From CAZJGG01 sp964545475 (GTDB lineage: Bacteria > Bacillota > Clostridia > Lachnospirales > JAISER01): a stretch of 33,414 nt of DNA. The translations under genes were made by a program, and so were the position numbers. Location: contig CAZJGG010000032.1 in NCBI GenBank assembly GCA_964545475.1, forward strand, positions 1 through 33,414, in the 5' to 3' direction. The stretch's first letter is position 1, and every line of letters starts with the position of its first letter. The notes beneath the pieces were generated by a model that was given only the letters and a program-made list of their open reading frames with translations, did not search any database and was not told the DNA's origin. Shown here in pieces: positions 1-7,930 of this stretch.

Positions 1-45
1 CATTGGTCTGATATGGAGATTATTGCCATTTACACGGAGTGGTAT

Positions 46-1107
46 TCAGTCTCTCGAAAGCTTCAAATATTCATCTTCAAGTAAATCGAACTCATATTGT
101 TCAGGAGAATAGTTAGGATAGCTAAAGTATAGTTTCGTTTTATCTTCGCTTAGAATAAATGTGTCAGTGTCTATGTTTGATGTTTTGCTTGGAAAATTAT
201 AATAATGTCTAAATACGCCTGTAGGATAAATTATATACAATGTGCTTAATTGCTGTGAAAGACCACCTACAAACACATACATTAACGTAAATTCGGGGGT
301 TTGCATCTCGTATTCCACGTTTGCGGAATACCTGGAATCGTTAAAGTACCCAAGTGCATCCGAGCCGCTCTTAACCCACTCATATGCTATATCATATGTA
401 ATTAGCTGTTTTACATTCCCTTTTGCTCTGCTTACGGGCATTTCATCATAAAGCCGTAAAAATGTAGTGTAGCACTGTTCTCTTGTATAAAAGCCGAGAG
501 GTTCAAATTTATCTTTTTCGACTCCCTGCATTATACCATAATACCACATCATATAAACGCTATCCACCGCCCATGGTGCTATAAGCTCAAAATCAATAAA
601 TGTGTCATTAAAATTGGTTCTATCATTATGCGTTTGAATATCACCATAAACTTTGTAAGTATTTTGAAGCATAATAGCAGCTTCTTCTCTAGTGATAAGC
701 CCATCAGGGTCAAATGTACCATCTTGACGACCACTAATAATCCCAAGTCCATATGCTAAGTTAACTCTAGGTTTATCTGTATCACTAAATACATTGATTC
801 TTTGGTAAATATTTGGTAATCCAGTTTTTTCGCTCGACATAGAGTATGCTTTATAAAGCATGTCTTCAAAAGTATAATTTAGAAAGTCTAAGAGTACTTC
901 AACAAATTCAATTCTTGTTATATTCTGTTGGTAATCTTGTTGTAAAGATTCTGGAACAAACCCCATATCTACTGTGCGTTTTATTTCCTCTCTTGCCCAT
1001 GGCGAGGCTGTTTCCCATGGAGTGTTAATTTGACTGTCAGCCCATACATTGGAACTATTAACAATAAAAAAAATAAGTACGAACAACAATGAAACTACTC
1101 TTTTCAT
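46..1107 (-). CDS. SLH-domain surface protein (intact paralogue)
   Basis: Secreted protein of 353 aa, probably held on the cell wall by three S-layer-homology repeats. The start is placed at the ATG at 1107, giving a classical signal peptide (MKR, then a hydrophobic core, cleavage after VWA at about residue 23); the frame stays open to 1170, but the added 21 residues would bury the signal peptide. SLH repeats lie at about residues 36-80, 105-153 and 170-222, with typical motifs such as GIISGRQDGTFDPDG, ITREEAA and FYTREQC. The last ~130 residues are a beta-rich domain that I do not recognise. A close paralogue lies 117 bp upstream on the same strand (1225-2288), so the pair is a tandem duplication. 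SLH domains bind pyruvylated secondary wall polymers in this group (family knowledge). The role of the C-terminal domain is unknown. Confidence 0.85.
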   Translation of the reverse strand: MKRVVSLLFVLIFFIVNSSNVWADSQINTPWETASPWAREEIKRTVDMGFVPESLQQDYQQNITRIEFVEVLLDFLNYTFEDMLYKAYSMSSEKTGLPNIYQRINVFSDTDKPRVNLAYGLGIISGRQDGTFDPDGLITREEAAIMLQNTYKVYGDIQTHNDRTNFNDTFIDFELIAPWAVDSVYMMWYYGIMQGVEKDKFEPLGFYTREQCYTTFLRLYDEMPVSRAKGNVKQLITYDIAYEWVKSGSDALGYFNDSRYSANVEYEMQTPEFTLMYVFVGGLSQQLSTLYIIYPTGVFRHYYNFPSKTSNIDTDTFILSEDKTKLYFSYPNYSPEQYEFDLLEDEYLKLSRD

Positions 1108-1135
1108 GATAAACACAACCTTGGATAATGTATTT

Positions 1136-1154
1136 ACGGTTTTTAAAGAACCGC
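1136..1154 (-). other. Leader hairpin conserved between the two SLH genes
   Basis: ACGGTT and AACCGC can pair around an A/T loop, about 30 nt upstream of the SLH start at 1107. The same segment, with the flanking words GGATAATGTATTTA and ATAAAACTTGTT, is found upstream of the second SLH gene (2484-2500), where a mobile element has split it. No T-run follows on the minus strand, so it is not an obvious terminator. It may be a 5' UTR stabiliser or simply part of the duplication. Confidence 0.4.
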
Positions 1155-1224
1155 ATAAAACTTGTTGCAATTTTTCTAGTTACTTCTGTTGGTAATATTT
1201 AGAAGCTGATACCACGCATCTTTA

Positions 1225-2288
1225 TTAGTTTTGGATAATTTCTGTAAACGTATAAGTGCCTAGGTCTAGTACATAGCTATGAAACGGGTAGTATGGATCT
1301 GATTCATACTGCGGGCCGCTAATATATAATTTGTTTTCAACCTCATCAAGCTCAAATTTGCATTCAGTCGTATCTCCAAGTGGAAATGAATAGAACTTTT
1401 TAATAATTCCTGTTTTATATACGATTATTAAACTAGTTGCTCGGTGTGATCTGTTACCGTAATTTATATATAATATAGTATATTTTTCTGTCTCTTTTTC
1501 AAAACGAATATCACAGAAGATAGGATCAGAAGTTAGTCCTTCCCCTTCACCGCTTTTCACCCATTCATATGCTATATCATATGTAATTAGCGGTTTTACA
1601 TTGCCTTTTGCTCTGCTTATTGGCATTTTATCATAAAGCCTTAAAAATGTAATGTAGCACTGTTCTCTTGTATAAAAGCCGAGAGGTTCAAATCTGTCTT
1701 TCCCTGCTCCCTGCATTATGTCGTAACTCCACATTGTGTAAACGCTATCCAATGCCCACGGTGCTACACGATTGGCATCTGTAAATATATCGCTAAAATT
1801 ACTTCTATCTTTAAAATCCGGAGTGTCACCATAAACCTTATAAGTATTTTGCAGCATAACAGCGGCTTCTTGCCTAGTGATATACCCATTTGGATTAAAT
1901 GTACCATCTTGGTAGCCGCTAATGATTCCAAGTCCGCACGCTAAATCAACATAACCTGATTGAGTATCACTAAATTTCACGTGATTTATATTGGGTAAAC
2001 CAGATATCTCGCTTGGTATGGTGTATGCGATGGATAACATTTCTTCATACATATAATCCATAAAATCTATGGCTACACGCACAAATTCAGCTCTTGTTAT
2101 ATTCTGCTGGCAATCTTCTTGCAGCAAATATTGCGGAATAAATCCCATATCTACAATACGCTTAATATCATCTTTTGCCCATGGCGATGCAGTCTCCAAA
2201 ATGGTGTCAGTTTTAGTGTCAGCTCTTACATTGTAACTATTAACAACAAAAAAATAAGTACAAACAACAATGCAACTGCTCTTTTCAT
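1225..2288 (-). pseudogene. SLH-domain surface protein, frameshifted in the signal peptide
   Basis: Paralogue of the SLH protein at 46-1107. Three SLH repeats and the same kind of C-terminal domain are intact from about 2199 down to the stop at 1225. Reading from the expected ATG at 2288 (MKRAVALLFVLIF, matching MKRVVSLLFVLIF of the paralogue) the frame hits TAA after 20 codons. The cause is visible: the run of A on the plus strand is 7 long here (2248-2254) and 8 long in the paralogue (1066-1073). Adding one T to the coding strand restores a signal peptide ending VRA followed by DTKTDTILETASPWA, in register with the paralogue. An ATG at 2199 gives an open 324-aa protein, but without a signal peptide. 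It is therefore either a recent pseudogene, a phase-variable homopolymer switch, or a sequencing error. A palindromic element also interrupts its leader (2318-2477). Confidence 0.75.
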
Positions 2289-2317
2289 TATAATCACAAC
2301 CCTGGATAATGTATTTA

Positions 2318-2477
2318 ACGTGAGTTCGACGAAGTCGAAAAGCCGCTTTTGCGGCTTAATTGCGGAGCAATTCTCATGTTATGAGCGACAATTTACGGCG
2401 GTTTTTGCCGCAAATTGTGCGAATATAATCAAAGTTCGATGAAAATTGTGTTTTTATAATTTTCGTCGAACTCACAT
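2318..2477. repeat. Palindromic MITE-like element, copy A
   Basis: About 160 bp with near-perfect terminal inverted repeats: ACGTGAGTTCGACGAA at the left end and its complement (one mismatch, ATGTGAG) at the right end. It is flanked by TATTTA on both sides (2312-2317 and 2478-2483). The equivalent leader of the SLH paralogue has a single TATTTA and no insert (1131-1136), which gives an empty site. Inside are successive small hairpins: TTCGAC-GAA-GTCGAA, AAGCCGC-TTTT-GCGGCTT, AATTGC-GGA-GCAATT, CTCAT-GTT-ATGAG, CAATTT...AAATTG around GCGG/CCGC, and a 15-bp stem at 2433-2475. The first 60 bp match copy B (27002-27061, opposite orientation) at 58 of 60 positions. No transposase is present, so it would be mobilised in trans if mobile at all. 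Confidence 0.8.
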
Positions 2478-2747
2478 TATTTACGGTTTTAAAAAACCGT
2501 ATAAAACTTGTTACCACATAAAACATGTTGACACATAAGCACTTTTCCGTAGATAAAATCAATGCATAAAACGTCAAAAATATAAAGTATCTTTTGAAAT
2601 TTTCACTAACTTTTTTCAGATTCATTTCCGGAATGACTTCCTTAGTATATCATATGGATAGTACTTATACAACCTAATCGTCAGCGCAGAACAGCGTAAC
2701 TTTCATGTCATAGTTCAATAACGGACGCACAATTTGACTACAAATTG
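2478..2747. other. Intergenic stretch between SLH gene 2 and the TIR operon
   Basis: After the element comes the displaced half of the SLH leader (hairpin ACGGTTTT-AA-AAAACCGT at 2484-2500). On the minus strand a possible weak promoter for the SLH genes is seen (TTGACG near 2576 with TATCTA 16 nt further). An 83-codon minus frame over 2374-2625 runs through the mobile element and is not credible as a gene. Nothing else is recognisable up to the promoter at 2748. Confidence 0.4.
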
Positions 2748-2776
2748 TTGGATATTTATATTAATTGTGTTATAAT
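2748..2776 (+). promoter_or_regulatory. Promoter of the TIR/RyR operon
   Basis: TTGGAT, 17 nt, TATAAT: a sigma-A-type promoter with a consensus -10 box and ideal spacing. The start codon of the first gene is about 42 nt beyond the expected transcription start, with AGGAGG just before it. No other convincing promoter is seen before 6094, so the four genes at 2825-7827 probably share this one. Confidence 0.7.
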
Positions 2777-2824
2777 GTAACAAAATAATTTAATAATTGG
2801 AATCAAAAGGAGGTATAACTTCAA

Positions 2825-3394
2825 ATGACTGAAAAATTTATTGCAGATATAAAAACCTATCGTCATGTATTAATGAACCGGATAAAAACTACAAAAATAG
2901 GCATGAGAAATATTAAGACAGCCATTTCCGCAGCGTTATGTGCAGTCATTTATTTTCTAATAGACAGAAATCCTACATTTGCATGTATCGGGACAGTTTT
3001 TGGCATGGACAGCTCTTTAACCGCATCACTGCGTACAGGGGGGAACAGACTGGCAGGAACAGTCATTGGCGGCCTTATTGGAATGGTGTTTTTTTATGTT
3101 AGCAGGGTTTATCATCTTCCCGAAATTGCTCATATCACATTACTTTTTCTGGGAATAATTTTGCTGGTATATTTAAGCCAAATATTATGTCTTTCTGGTG
3201 CTATACAAGCGGGTTCTGTAGTATATTTTATTGTTATGCTAAACACACCGGATGACCAATATATTAGCTACGCCTTGAATCGTATGGTTGATACAGGTGT
3301 TGGTGTCACGCTGTCAATATTCATTAACTTACTGCATATAAAGATAGCAGGAAAAAGAAATGGGGATACGTTTATAAATAATATTGCTAAATAG
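2825..3394 (+). CDS. Small ArAE_1/FUSC-like integral membrane protein
   Basis: 189-aa membrane protein resembling the N-terminal membrane domain of the aromatic acid exporter family (ArAE_1, formerly DUF939). The family-like signature is GMDSSLTASLRTGGNRLAGT, followed by GGLIG. Membrane segments are at about residues 28-46, 72-92, 101-122, 125-142 and 150-170. Full-length members are often 320-360 aa with a cytosolic C-terminal domain, which is missing here; short members of about 160-190 aa also exist in Firmicutes. The start is ATG with AGGAGG 11 nt upstream. It is the first gene after the promoter at 2748 and ends only 15 bp before the TIR gene, so it is probably co-transcribed with it. 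Whether it exports a small molecule made or used by the TIR/RyR genes is a guess. Confidence 0.7.
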   Translation: MTEKFIADIKTYRHVLMNRIKTTKIGMRNIKTAISAALCAVIYFLIDRNPTFACIGTVFGMDSSLTASLRTGGNRLAGTVIGGLIGMVFFYVSRVYHLPEIAHITLLFLGIILLVYLSQILCLSGAIQAGSVVYFIVMLNTPDDQYISYALNRMVDTGVGVTLSIFINLLHIKIAGKRNGDTFINNIAK

Positions 3395-3409
3395 GCGAGG
3401 GGTGAAAGC

Positions 3410-5704
3410 TTGAAAAAGTATGACATATTTATTTCGTATAGACGGGAAGGGGGTGCGGAAACCGCCCGAATCCTTTGCGAACGCTTTACCGAAATGGGAT
3501 ATAGAGTGTTCTTTGATGTAGAAGAGTTACGCTCAGGAGACTTTAATAAGGATCTTTATTCTATAATTGAGAATTGTAATGATTTTTTGCTCATTCTTTC
3601 TCATGGGGCTTTAGACCGTTGCGAGATTGGAAATGACTGGGTTAGAAATGAGCTTTCCCATGCACTTAAGCATGGCAAAAATATTGTGCCTGTTATGTTG
3701 CGTGGGTTTAGTTTTCCGCAAGAATTGCCTGATGATATTGACGATATAAGATATAAAAATGGTGTGGAAGCAAGTATTGAATTTTTTGATGCTTTTGTGG
3801 AAAAACTTCAAAAGTTTTTAAAAAGCAAGCCGTTTTTGCTGCGGCGTATATTGCAAAACCCATTGTTTATAAGAACTTTGCCGTTTTTTATTGCTCTTTT
3901 CACTATTTGTCTTGTATTTGTGGGAGGTTATGCCGCTTATAAAAAAATGAAACCAGAAGAAATTTCTCAGGAGTTTCCGCACACGCAGACTGAAAAAAAT
4001 ATAGTTAGCGAGTTGCTGGGAGATGTTATGCTTGCGCTTCTTCAATACAACTTGATTGTCGCATATGAACGTGATGTTTATGAGGAATGCGCACAATACT
4101 TAATTTCTGAAAACCCTGCAGAACTTGAAGGCTTGTTAACATCGCTTAACCATAGTATAGTTGGAATTAATAAAACCGAAGTAATAAACATTTCCGCTGA
4201 CCTTAGCAATAAGTTGGATGATACACCCATTGATAAGGCAGATACTAAGGCTTTCTTTATGGGATGCGATGCATATAAAAAAAGCGCAGTGGATAGTTTA
4301 AGATTTATTAAATTTATTATTACAGATTCTGTATACTCTTCGTCAGTAAAAAAGAAAATTGTAAATCTATATATACAGCAAAATGAATTAACTGCAAAGT
4401 ACACAGTGTGTTATGTGAACGGAATAACGCTTAATATTGACCCATCATTTCTTTCAGATTTCAAGAAAGGGCTGACCCCCTTTACTTCCCTTCCTTACGA
4501 TGATTACATATGGCTTGACAGTGAAGAGCAAATTTTAAATCAGCTCAATATAAACATTAATAAGCTAAGTGACATAACCAATCAACTTACTTCCATTATC
4601 GGCAATCAAAATGTTGAATACGCAAATGAAGTTGAAGACTATAGGCTTAAACTTAAAGAATTGGGTTTTAGTAAAGAGCAAATTGATAAGCTTATTGCTG
4701 AGATTGTCCGCTCTTCCCGAAATATTACGGATTTAAAAAGTAAAATGCAACTATTGGAAGAGGAGGTTACTTCGATAAAGGATAATCTTCAGGCTGTTAA
4801 AGAGGAAGCTAGCCAAAAGTTTGCGGTATCTCCGGATGATGACGAGGGAACGCTGTGGGGGAAAATGCTGCGGTTTTTAATGCTTAATATGCCGGATGAA
4901 GCTATAACTTGCCTTAAAGCGTATGGAAACAAGGTCCGTAATGATGATTCCAATGCTGCCATTTATATTCCTGTTGTCGAAACCTTTATTCGTAATATCC
5001 CAGAAACATGCGTAGATTATGGGGTAATAGTTGTGGGTTTTGTTCCGGGTAAAGACAGCCATGAAATTTATGAAATGGGAGATATTATTGTAGCAATTAA
5101 CGGTAAGAGGTGTTTAAATTTTGACAGTTATAAAAATGCTAAGATTAAAGACGGTGATGTAGTAACAATATTACGTTATGAGAACAACGAACCTGCATTC
5201 ATAGAAAAAACTGTCGTTCCCAATCAATCAAAGGTGCAACTTGCCGAGCTTACAGAAAGAGATATTGATGAAAGTTCTTTGCCGTTTGAGGGGTTAGATG
5301 AAAATAAACTATGGGCGCTTATGACGGAGAAGATAGGTGCATATGAATTTCAACCGGCAATCGACTGCGCTCAAATGTACCACATGAAAGTGCGAAGTGT
5401 TGACAAAAATTCCGATATTTACATTCCTGTTATCAAAGCGTTTATACAAAACATGGGCGCAATCGGCGTTAATTTCGGCGTAATTGTTACAGATGCGGCA
5501 TTAGATTCAAAAATTAAAGTTGGCGACATTGTAACCGAAATAAATGGGCATCCTTGCCTTAATAGGGAAAGCTATAATTTAACCGACGGCAGTGTTATTA
5601 CCATTATGCGCCGAAACCCTAAAAATTTGTTTGATTTTCTGGAGATAACCGTAGAAAGAGCACCAGATATAACAGTAAGAGACTTAAGTATAGAAAATAA
5701 GTAA
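3410..5704 (+). CDS. TIR domain - membrane anchor - coiled coil - tandem PDZ-like protein
   Basis: 764-aa membrane-anchored TIR protein starting at TTG, with GAGGGGTG upstream. Residues 1-137 form a bacterial TIR domain: YDIFISYRR at the start, FFDVEELRSGDF, then DWVRNEL, in which Glu81 sits where TIR NADases carry the catalytic Glu. One membrane helix lies at about 156-177. A helical region follows, with a predicted coiled coil at about 374-470. Then come two copies of a ~130-residue module (about 480-610 and 630-757): a short helical part with LW..M and IYIPV...FI, then a PDZ-like fold with GVIV, GDI(I/V) and ING..CLN. TIR domains act as NAD-cleaving effectors or as scaffolds; which applies here is not known. 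The PDZ-like modules suggest binding of peptides or unfolded protein on the far side of the membrane. It is followed 20 bp later by an RyR-domain gene, which suggests a signalling or defence role. Confidence 0.85.
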   Translation: MKKYDIFISYRREGGAETARILCERFTEMGYRVFFDVEELRSGDFNKDLYSIIENCNDFLLILSHGALDRCEIGNDWVRNELSHALKHGKNIVPVMLRGFSFPQELPDDIDDIRYKNGVEASIEFFDAFVEKLQKFLKSKPFLLRRILQNPLFIRTLPFFIALFTICLVFVGGYAAYKKMKPEEISQEFPHTQTEKNIVSELLGDVMLALLQYNLIVAYERDVYEECAQYLISENPAELEGLLTSLNHSIVGINKTEVINISADLSNKLDDTPIDKADTKAFFMGCDAYKKSAVDSLRFIKFIITDSVYSSSVKKKIVNLYIQQNELTAKYTVCYVNGITLNIDPSFLSDFKKGLTPFTSLPYDDYIWLDSEEQILNQLNININKLSDITNQLTSIIGNQNVEYANEVEDYRLKLKELGFSKEQIDKLIAEIVRSSRNITDLKSKMQLLEEEVTSIKDNLQAVKEEASQKFAVSPDDDEGTLWGKMLRFLMLNMPDEAITCLKAYGNKVRNDDSNAAIYIPVVETFIRNIPETCVDYGVIVVGFVPGKDSHEIYEMGDIIVAINGKRCLNFDSYKNAKIKDGDVVTILRYENNEPAFIEKTVVPNQSKVQLAELTERDIDESSLPFEGLDENKLWALMTEKIGAYEFQPAIDCAQMYHMKVRSVDKNSDIYIPVIKAFIQNMGAIGVNFGVIVTDAALDSKIKVGDIVTEINGHPCLNRESYNLTDGSVITIMRRNPKNLFDFLEITVERAPDITVRDLSIENK

Positions 5705-5724
5705 ATTTATAGGATGGTGAACTT

Positions 5725-6012
5725 ATGACATACAATCCAAACCCCGAAGATACATCAAACATTAAATTGTCTGATGATATTGTTGCTGTGTTTGAACAAA
5801 TCTCAAAAAACACCCACGAAGTATGGGCTAAAGGGCGTATTGACGAGGGGTGGATACACGGTGACATTTATGACGGAATCAGAAAAATGCATCCACGCCT
5901 TGTGCCATATGAACAGCTGCCGGAGGATGAAAAGGCTTTTGACCGTAATACAACTGCACAAGTTATAAAGATGCTTATAAAACTTGGATTTATCGTAATA
6001 AGAACTGACTAA
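5725..6012 (+). CDS. Stand-alone RyR (ryanodine receptor repeat) domain protein
   Basis: 95-aa protein that is essentially one RyR domain (the ~90-residue repeat of ryanodine receptors, also found in prokaryotes). The family pattern is easy to see: YNPNPEDTSNIKL, then HEVWAKGRIDEGWIHG, KMHPRLVPYEQLPEDEK, and FDRNTTAQVIKMLIKLGF. No signal peptide or membrane segment, so cytosolic. It lies 20 bp after the TIR gene and 81 bp before the SLOG-like membrane gene; its own ribosome binding site is AGGATGGTG. Comparative genomics has linked prokaryotic RyR domains to nucleotide-derived signals and conflict systems together with TIR and SLOG proteins (from memory). A role as the ligand-binding subunit is inferred. 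In the following gap CATAGC/GCTATG could form a weak hairpin. Confidence 0.85.
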   Translation: MTYNPNPEDTSNIKLSDDIVAVFEQISKNTHEVWAKGRIDEGWIHGDIYDGIRKMHPRLVPYEQLPEDEKAFDRNTTAQVIKMLIKLGFIVIRTD

Positions 6013-6093
6013 TTCAGTGGTTACTTAGAGCAATTTGACAGAACATAGCCGTTTATGTTTTTGCAAATAGCTATGAAATGGAGGTAAAGCGTA

Positions 6094-7827
6094 ATGAAGG
6101 AAAATTATGACTTGAGGTTTCATGTAGGTGTTCTTGGTTTCTCTAAATCTAACAAGAACATTGAAACCATCAAAGCAATAGGTGCAATTTTGCACGAAAT
6201 ACGGCTTAGAGTTTCAGATCAATTTAATACTGAATCTAAAACTGCACACCAAAATGTAATTATCGACCTTTTTGTGGATTTATCGCTTTCAGATCAAGGT
6301 TTACTACAGAACTTTAATGACGAAAACATAACCGTTAATTGGTTTACAACAGGAACAAAAGGAGATAACCCAATGCTGCAAAGCAGTGGGTCGGTTACTG
6401 AACTTAATGGGATATGCAATGCGTTTAATGATGTAAACAATGCAATTAGCTGGATAGAGATGCAATCGGATATTATCATAGCTTTTAAAGACAATGATAA
6501 AAGTTCTCAAAACAGCATGATTTGGAATGTTTTATGCGGAAGAGCTAATAACACACTTACTATATGTATTGATGCTAACGAACCGGGCAAAGTTTATTTT
6601 ATTGACCGTTACTCAAGTATTCCGTTTTCTTCAAAAGTTCTTAAAGAATATATTGATGCTCTATATATTGCAGAATCTCCCCAAGAGACTTTACTAAGAA
6701 AGCCGTTCTTATTTTCAGGCTTGTGGGAAAAAGTCTACAACCGATATATGAATAAATACAAAGCTCACGCAAAGCAAATCCCTTATGTGGAGGACTTTGC
6801 TTTAAATGAGAATTACATAAATGATGATACCGACACAAAGCGAAAAATAAATCATCAAAAGCTAGTTGCGCAATTTAATTTTTATGATGAAAGATCTAAT
6901 GAAATATCTAAAAAATACAGAGAATCCATTTATTTTCGATCAATCCTTCCGTTTATTTCCACTGTATTTTTAGCGGTTGGGTTTTATGTGGAGACTGTTT
7001 TAGGCATATTGCCGTACGCTTTTGGAATAACAGCTAATTTTTTCATGGTTGTTGCCGGAGTTGGATTTTTATTACACGCAATGATAAATGTTTATGCCTA
7101 TTTGATGTCTAAAGACCGTGGCGTTGAAGACAGCCAATCAGAGTTTCTAAAAAATCGTTACATAGCCGAGTTTTTAAGGGTAATTGTGCATTTTCAACCA
7201 TTTGGAATCCCTGTGTCATATGACTGTGTTAAAGATAACGCTTTCAAAACGGAAGTACGGCGGATATTGCGAATGCTAGCTCCATATGACTATTCCTTTT
7301 GCAAAAGTGACGCAAAAAAGATTGTAGACCACTCAATACTTATGTTAAGTGATCAAATTACTTATCACACAAACACAAAGGCTCGTCTGGAGCTAGTCGT
7401 AAAAGGACTAAAAACTTTTTATGGGCGTATATTTTGGATAGGTTTTGGCTTTGTTGTATTAAGGGGACTATTGCAGTTTGCTATGCCATTTTTGAGTAGT
7501 TTTTTACAATTTGAAATAAATAATGGTATCAAATGGGTAAGCTATATACGTTCATTTTCTAATATGCTAGCATTGTTTTTGCCTGCATGGGCAGTTTATT
7601 TTTCCTCAAAGCTTGCGCTAAATAATTTTGATGGTCTTTACCGTCATTCTGACATAGCTGTTAAAAACCTTGTATTGTTAAAAAACAAGGCCGAATCTTT
7701 GTTAAATGATGAAAATATCTCGTATGAAGTGCTTGTAGCTTTTTCTGAGGATATTGTGGCAACCCAAATCGGCGAGGTAAACGATTGGTTAGCACAAACT
7801 GCGTCAAAAACAGTAACAAGGTTATGA
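6094..7827 (+). CDS. SLOG-like Rossmannoid domain protein with four membrane segments
   Basis: 577 aa, no close family recognised with certainty. Residues ~8-175 look like an alpha/beta Rossmannoid domain of the SLOG/LSDAT type: FHVGVLGFSKS at the start (the usual place of a nucleotide-binding loop), DLFVDLSLSDQGL, then SDIIIAFKDNDK and NTLTICID, echoing the 'cDlliAvwdg' strand of such proteins. Membrane segments are predicted at about 280-300, 306-338, 446-470 and 484-505, in two pairs, with a ~110-residue cytosolic insert between the pairs and a soluble C-terminal tail. This arrangement recalls SLATT-type effectors, but I cannot show homology. It has a good AATGGAGG ribosome binding site and is the last large gene of the operon. 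Six codons behind a second AAAGGAG (ATG at 7850) end at once and are probably a relic. Likely role: sensing a nucleotide and acting at the membrane. Confidence 0.6.
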   Translation: MKENYDLRFHVGVLGFSKSNKNIETIKAIGAILHEIRLRVSDQFNTESKTAHQNVIIDLFVDLSLSDQGLLQNFNDENITVNWFTTGTKGDNPMLQSSGSVTELNGICNAFNDVNNAISWIEMQSDIIIAFKDNDKSSQNSMIWNVLCGRANNTLTICIDANEPGKVYFIDRYSSIPFSSKVLKEYIDALYIAESPQETLLRKPFLFSGLWEKVYNRYMNKYKAHAKQIPYVEDFALNENYINDDTDTKRKINHQKLVAQFNFYDERSNEISKKYRESIYFRSILPFISTVFLAVGFYVETVLGILPYAFGITANFFMVVAGVGFLLHAMINVYAYLMSKDRGVEDSQSEFLKNRYIAEFLRVIVHFQPFGIPVSYDCVKDNAFKTEVRRILRMLAPYDYSFCKSDAKKIVDHSILMLSDQITYHTNTKARLELVVKGLKTFYGRIFWIGFGFVVLRGLLQFAMPFLSSFLQFEINNGIKWVSYIRSFSNMLALFLPAWAVYFSSKLALNNFDGLYRHSDIAVKNLVLLKNKAESLLNDENISYEVLVAFSEDIVATQIGEVNDWLAQTASKTVTRL

Positions 7828-7880
7828 TATACATAAAGGAGCAAACACATGGAATATAGACTTTGAACAGGCTCTAAATA

Positions 7881-7917
7881 AAAAACCTATCAACAAATTA
7901 TAATTGATAGGTTTTTT
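7881..7917. terminator. Bidirectional terminator between the SLOG-like gene and iadA
   Basis: AAAAACCTATCAA and TTGATAGGTTTTTT pair over 13 bp with a 10-nt loop. Runs of A before and T after the stem make it work on both strands, which suits the convergent genes on either side (ends at 7827 and 7931). Confidence 0.85.
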
Positions 7918-7930
7918 ATTTACATTATAT

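Noticed and set aside
2318..2477. CRISPR array, because of several short palindromes in a row
   Set aside because: The palindromes differ from each other and no regular repeat/spacer pattern exists.
2374..2625. 83-codon minus-strand frame with a plausible start upstream of the second SLH gene
   Set aside because: Its second half runs through the palindromic element, and its middle is the leader sequence shared with the SLH paralogue.
7850..7867. Six-codon frame with a good AAAGGAG after the SLOG-like gene
   Set aside because: Far too short to be a gene; mentioned only as a possible relic.
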